Shown one piece after another: positions 61,301 to 64,000 of a stretch of DNA of 64,000 bases (position 1 is its first letter; every line of letters begins with the position of its first letter). The position numbers were made by a program, and so were the translations under genes. The DNA lies in assembly GCA_013397435.1 (NCBI GenBank), contig VZRG01000198.1, forward strand, positions 276,925 to 340,924, in the 5' to 3' direction. Below the pieces are notes generated by a model. That model was not told the origin of the DNA, did no database searches, and saw only the letters and a program-made list of their open reading frames with translations. This stretch comes from Erythrocercus mccallii. Its lineage: Eukaryota > Chordata > Aves > Passeriformes > Dicruridae.

Positions 61301-62287
61301 CAGTCTTGTCCTCTACTTCTGGGACAGCTTATTTCTCCCAATATAATAAGCACTCTGGAGAGGTGAGCAAAATGAAAAATCCCATAATTACTGCATTAAT
61401 TTTTAAATGTACCAGGACTGCTATATTATGTCCCACAGCCTTTGCTTTTATACAAAATTATGTGAACATTTCCAGCTGCTTTTTAATAAAGGGAGGACCT
61501 CAAACCCAAGTTTGCACCCCTGAGCTTTAGTGGCTTGAATACAGTCGAACATGAAGTGAAACTGCACCTACTTTAGGTTTAGCAAACCTCAAATGGAGCT
61601 CTGGTCTCTTCACTCCATTTCTCATTTAAAGAGATAACCATCATTCAAAGTGGTTATTTTTCTAGATTTAAGAGTTTTATGTGCCTGAACTTTACATTTC
61701 CAGGCTTTTCAAGATGTGAAATGTGGATGTTACTGGATCTGGTAACTTACCTTCTGAAAACATAACCTACTGAAAGAAGGCTTAATTCTCAAAAAATACT
61801 ATACCCAGTGTTCCAGTTCCATTCTGGCATTCTAATTCTCCATTCTAATTACTAGCTTTATAGTATGTTAATGTTTTTTGAGCATTTTATACTGAAAATC
61901 AGGTCTTTTTTCTCCTATCTCTTCTTTAAAAAAAACCAAAACCCAAAAACTTAAGCACTTACATTCTTATAAGTGGTATAGAGATGTAAATGGTATTTGA
62001 GACATGCCAATTTGTGACAACTTCCACATCGAAAAAGATGAAATAAAATTTGTTTTTGTTGTTCCTCTCAGCTCCCTCACCTACTCTCTTTAAACTGAAA
62101 ATTGCCTCTTTTTTAACTCTTCTCCCTGTTTATTCCTTTCTTGCAGGAGAAATGTTGTGGTTTGCTGGATGGACCTCAAGACTGGGGAGAAAATTTTTAC
62201 AAACCTTCCTCAAACATCTGTCAGTGTGAACTAGAGAAGCCATCTGACCTCTGCATCACATATCAAGGCAGATACATCTATAAAAGA
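52253..62287 (+). CDS. TSPAN8: TSPAN8 tetraspanin, partial spliced gene (six coding exons; 3' end outside window)
   Basis: Spliced coding region join(52253-52312, 56844-56903, 59455-59577, 60174-60248, 60334-60441, 62147-62287), 567 nt or 189 residues, all junctions phase 0 with GT-AG introns. The protein has a short cytosolic N-terminus, TM1 at about residues 11-33, a small outer loop, TM2 at about 50-70 ending in the tetraspanin GCCGA motif, an inner loop KESRC, TM3 at about 77-103, then the large extracellular loop with an N-glycosylation sequon (NLT, residue 112), CCG at 145-147 and cysteines 167, 169 and 178. The inner part ([20 protein letters not shown]) matches my memory of mammalian TSPAN8 almost residue for residue, which separates it from CD63, CD9 and TSPAN1. 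Family members are about 235 residues, so about 45 residues (last loop cysteine, TM4, tail) are missing to the right. Tetraspanins organise integrins and other partners in membrane microdomains and exosomes; TSPAN8 is mainly epithelial in mammals. Introns are 4531, 2551, 596, 85 and 1705 nt. Confidence 0.9.
53354..53940 (-). mobile_element. ERVL-family solo LTR, full length, in TSPAN8 intron 1
   Basis: On the + strand it runs TTTTGTGGTTTGACCCC ... GGCCAAAGCCAGCACA, the antisense of the avian ERVL LTR, with GGGCAGGCCGGTGTTCAGCC and GGGGTCACCTGTCTTGGCTG in between. Identical CCTGT duplications flank it at 53349-53353 and 53941-53945. At 587 bp it is the most complete of the three ERVL LTRs here. 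It lies antisense within the first coding intron of TSPAN8, about 1.0 kb after exon 1. Confidence 0.88.
56844..56903 (+). CDS. TSPAN8: TSPAN8 coding exon 2 (second half of TM1)
   Basis: A strong acceptor (TTTATTTTCTCCCACAG) ends at 56843 and a donor GTAAAT starts at 56904. The 20 codons read ICGCIILGFSIWMCVSSTQQ, matching the second half of TM1 and the start of the small outer loop in mammalian TSPAN8 (pattern .CG.LIL..AIWV.VS). The exon is phase 0 at both ends and joins exon 1 at the Trp|Ile-Cys-Gly junction, the same position as in mammals. The hydrophobic stretch continues smoothly from FNFFFW. The reading frame to either side of the exon is closed. Confidence 0.87.
58918..58953 (+). repeat. 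Purine (A/GAAA) low-complexity tract in TSPAN8 intron 2
   Basis: GGGGAAG is followed by a run of A and then GAAAG units. It sits about 500 bases before the exon 3 acceptor. Confidence 0.8.
59455..59577 (+). CDS. TSPAN8: TSPAN8 coding exon 3 (small loop, TM2, KESRC inner loop)
   Basis: A long pyrimidine tract TTTTTTCTCTCTCTCTTTTCAG ends at 59454 and the donor GTAGGA follows at 59578. The 41 codons begin GVESSMYAGV and contain [20 protein letters not shown] followed by KESRCMLML. GCCGA at the end of TM2 is the tetraspanin signature and the exon is the most conserved of the gene. The frame stays open upstream of the acceptor (59320-59454), but those codons do not resemble the family, and the phase-0 CAG|GGG junction plus the strong tract favour this start. 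With this acceptor the small extracellular loop is about six residues shorter than in mammals. Confidence 0.93.
60174..60248 (+). CDS. TSPAN8: TSPAN8 coding exon 4 (TM3)
   Basis: The acceptor TTGTTCTCTTCTCAG ends at 60173 and the donor GTACAG starts at 60249. Exactly 75 bases encode 25 residues (FFIALLLILILQ, ITGGILAAVYKPQ), the third membrane segment. A phase-0 exon of 75 nt for TM3 is common in tetraspanin genes. It follows the previous exon as RCMLML|FFIALLL, matching mammalian TSPAN8 RCMLLL|FFIGLLL. It is separated from the next exon by an intron of only 85 nt. Confidence 0.93.
60334..60441 (+). CDS. TSPAN8: TSPAN8 coding exon 5 (first half of large extracellular loop)
   Basis: The acceptor TATCTTAACTTGCAG ends at 60333 and the donor GTAATT starts at 60442. 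The 36 codons start VEKAFNLTLSASVNAL and end FQMLERK. This is the helical A/B part of the large extracellular loop, normally the least conserved part of a tetraspanin, and it is charged and amphipathic as expected. The NLT sequon sits where mammals have an NET sequon. The exon is phase 0 at both ends and leads into the CCG exon. Confidence 0.9.
62147..62287 (+). CDS. TSPAN8: TSPAN8 coding exon 6 (CCG motif and disulfide region of large loop)
   Basis: The acceptor TTTATTCCTTTCTTGCAG ends at 62146 and the donor GTGAGA starts at 62288. The 47 codons begin EKCCGLLDGPQDWGENF and end GRYIYKR. CCG, the DWG.NF motif, C.C and a later single cysteine match the mammalian order (FKCCG, DWGNNF, C.C, then C), leaving one cysteine to be supplied by the next exon. 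The frame stays open past the donor to a stop at 62381-62383, but those intronic codons are not family-like. Confidence 0.92.
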
Positions 62288-62740
62288 GTGAGAAAAATGT
62301 TCATTCTTCTTTCAAAAGAGCCGAGTTTTAATTCGAGGTTATCTTTGGTGACTGCCATAGTCCTCAGTTCTGTATCTTTCTGAAAAGGCAAAGTTTTGTT
62401 TTCTCTTTCTTAGCCAGAACTACCCCCGTGCCATCTGTTAAGAAATGAGTGTTCATAACTCTGCTCCTTCCGCTTCCTGAGATGTCTCCATTTTAGGCCC
62501 TTAACAATCTGCATGGCTACTGTTGATGAAAATTATGACTGTGGGGTCAGGGTATTATTCTGGGTCAGAGCTGCACACCAGCTACCCTTTTGCTCTCATT
62601 ACTCTCTCGGAAGGTTATGCTCCCACCCAGGCTCATTGCAGTAGTAAACATGTTGACTTAGACTTTCAAAATGCTAAGGTATATTGAAAATCAAACACAT
62701 TAAATGCAAGACCTTTGGGGTTTTATAATCCTTTAATAAA

Positions 62741-62820
62741 AACCCACACTCATTTTGCAGGATATGCTGGAAAGAAACCTTACATATTGTGGGATTCATG
62801 GCAGAATATTCAAAGAGTAA
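62741..62820 (+). pseudogene. Possible decayed copy of, or alternative to, the TSPAN8 TM4 exon
   Basis: A usable acceptor (CTCATTTTGCAG, ending 62760) is followed in phase 0 by 19 codons and a stop: DMLERNLTYCGIHGRIFKE. The core QDMLERNL resembles KDFLAKNL / KDLFEKNI of mammalian TSPAN8 just before TM4, and the later G-I, G and E can be placed on the TM4 exon if two codons are missing. The conserved cysteine and the hydrophobicity of TM4 are absent, and the expected donor is replaced by TAA. It may be a degraded duplicate exon, an alternative end giving a protein without TM4, or coincidence. The true TM4 exons probably lie past 64000. Confidence 0.3.
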
Positions 62821-63775
62821 TTTCTTACAACTACAGCCTTTTGAAAATCTTAAAGAATTAATGTAATAATAATAAGGCAAAATATCGAGTGACAGGCAAA
62901 AAAAAGTATACTCAGAAGAGTACCATCTAGTAGACAGTAGAGATCTCAAATAATGAATTTCATGGTTTGCCTGTCTCCTTATGAGGAAATCTGGACTCTA
63001 TGGATATGAAAATAATATTAAAAAAGAAATGCACAAAATAATTGAATAGCACAGAGTGATTGAAGTTTTAGAATGTTGGTGGTACAAAGTTTGCCAGTAT
63101 GCACCTAGCACCAAGTAGATTTTAGCAAATATTCATTCTGGTTGTATAATTCTCTATTTGCATAGCTCCTTAATAAGGTCCTACCTGAGCAGTAATTTCC
63201 TTCCCATGTAGTCCCACAGAAGCAAATACTATTTTAAAACAAAGAAACAGTCTGGTTAAGTAGAGGATACCAGAACCCAATCTGGAAATAAGATATATAC
63301 AAAGAGGCTGTTTTGGCCACATTTTAATGTCTTTTTGGCCTCAGGCAAGCCCTCAAAGGACACATAAGAAGCCATCCGTGAAATTACTGCAGGTGCAAGA
63401 TATTGCTCATGTGAACAGATTTCATGGTGGTGTGAGACGCTAGTAGAGACATCCAACTCTTCTGATATGGGAAAAATGATTTGAAATTCAGTGCAGTTAT
63501 GAGTCAGCTTAAATGAGAGATTTTTAGAAGAACTAGAAAGAAAAGATCCATGTGTTTATTGTGAGAGAGGAAATACGGTGAAGAAATACAACTGTATTTT
63601 GGGGCAAGTCAGTTGTAGTGTTGTAACAGTAATGTAATTTTGATGTATTTAAGCTGTATTTGGCTTTCCCTTCTGCTTGAAGGAGGAGGATTGTCAGTGC
63701 CTGAAGATGTAGTCACTGTAAAACAGATATATGCAAATATTCGAAAGCAGAGTAGCTCTGCACAGAACTTCAGTT

Positions 63776-64000
63776 GTAGAATCATAAAATAGGCTGAGTT
63801 GGAAGGGACCTATCAGGATCATTGAGTCCAATTCCTGGCCCTATGCAGGACAACCCCAAGAGTCACACTATGTGCATGAGAGCATTGTCCAAATGCTTAT
63901 TTAACTCTGTCAGGCTTGGTGCTGACCACTTCCCTGGGGAGCCTGTTCTAGTGCCCAAACACCCTCTGGGTGAAGAACCTTTTCCTGATATCCAAGCTAA
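63776..64000 (-). mobile_element. CR1 LINE fragment, 3' end, runs off the right edge
   Basis: On the + strand this starts with the complement of the CR1 tail (TAGAATCATAAAATAGGCTG) and continues with the familiar antisense text for RT C-terminus: GTTGGAAGGGACC, then CACTTCCCTGGGGAGCCTGTTC, then GGTGAAGAACCTTTTCCTGATATCC. It is fairly well preserved, so younger than the other CR1 pieces here. It lies in the intron after TSPAN8 exon 6, antisense to the gene, and its 5' end is outside the window. Confidence 0.9.

Noticed and set aside
62288..62383. Frame continuing past TSPAN8 exon 6 to a stop
   Set aside because: GTGAGA is a good donor exactly where mammals splice, and the following codons lack the conserved cysteine and TM4.
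1..64000. CRISPR arrays, rRNA, tRNA genes, phage or operon structures
   Set aside because: No regularly spaced repeats, rRNA motifs or clear tRNA cloverleafs were seen. The window is vertebrate nuclear DNA.

Overview
This window is nuclear DNA from a bird, most likely a neoavian and possibly a songbird. The repeats point there: CR1 LINE fragments of several ages (8556-9140, 63776-64000, and older ones near 14215, 21290 and 41180), solo LTRs of the common avian ERVL family (19254-19788, 20094-20451, 53354-53940), and ERVK-type or unclassified LTRs (3053-3717, 7554-8192, 46461-46983). There is no bacterial-style gene density, CRISPR array or operon. Most long open frames here are random or lie inside repeats.

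The only gene I can support is a tetraspanin, TSPAN8, on the + strand from 52253 towards the right edge. It was assembled by hand from six coding exons (52253-52312, 56844-56903, 59455-59577, 60174-60248, 60334-60441, 62147-62287). Every exon is a multiple of three, every junction is phase 0, and every intron is GT-AG. Joined, they give 189 residues carrying TM1-TM3 and most of the large extracellular loop, including the CCG motif. The last part (final loop cysteine, TM4, C-terminus) is missing and presumably lies beyond 64000. A short region at 62741-62820 resembles that missing exon but ends in a stop.

Positions 1 to about 52200 look intergenic. In other amniotes TSPAN8 lies head-to-head with LGR5 across a large gene-poor interval, so this stretch is probably part of the LGR5-TSPAN8 desert (inference; LGR5 itself is not seen). 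It is AT-rich with scattered old LINE relics, solo LTRs with intact target-site duplications, microsatellites, a near-perfect 119-bp tandem duplication (32841-33078), a GC-rich patch (15090-15450), a small CpG cluster (36179-36345), a perfect 13-bp hairpin (17483-17511), and an old repeat containing an 18-bp palindrome with a CRE core (24556-24573).

I found no previously undescribed system. The observations most worth checking are the TSPAN8 gene structure, the decayed or alternative terminal exon, the tandem duplication and the CRE palindrome.
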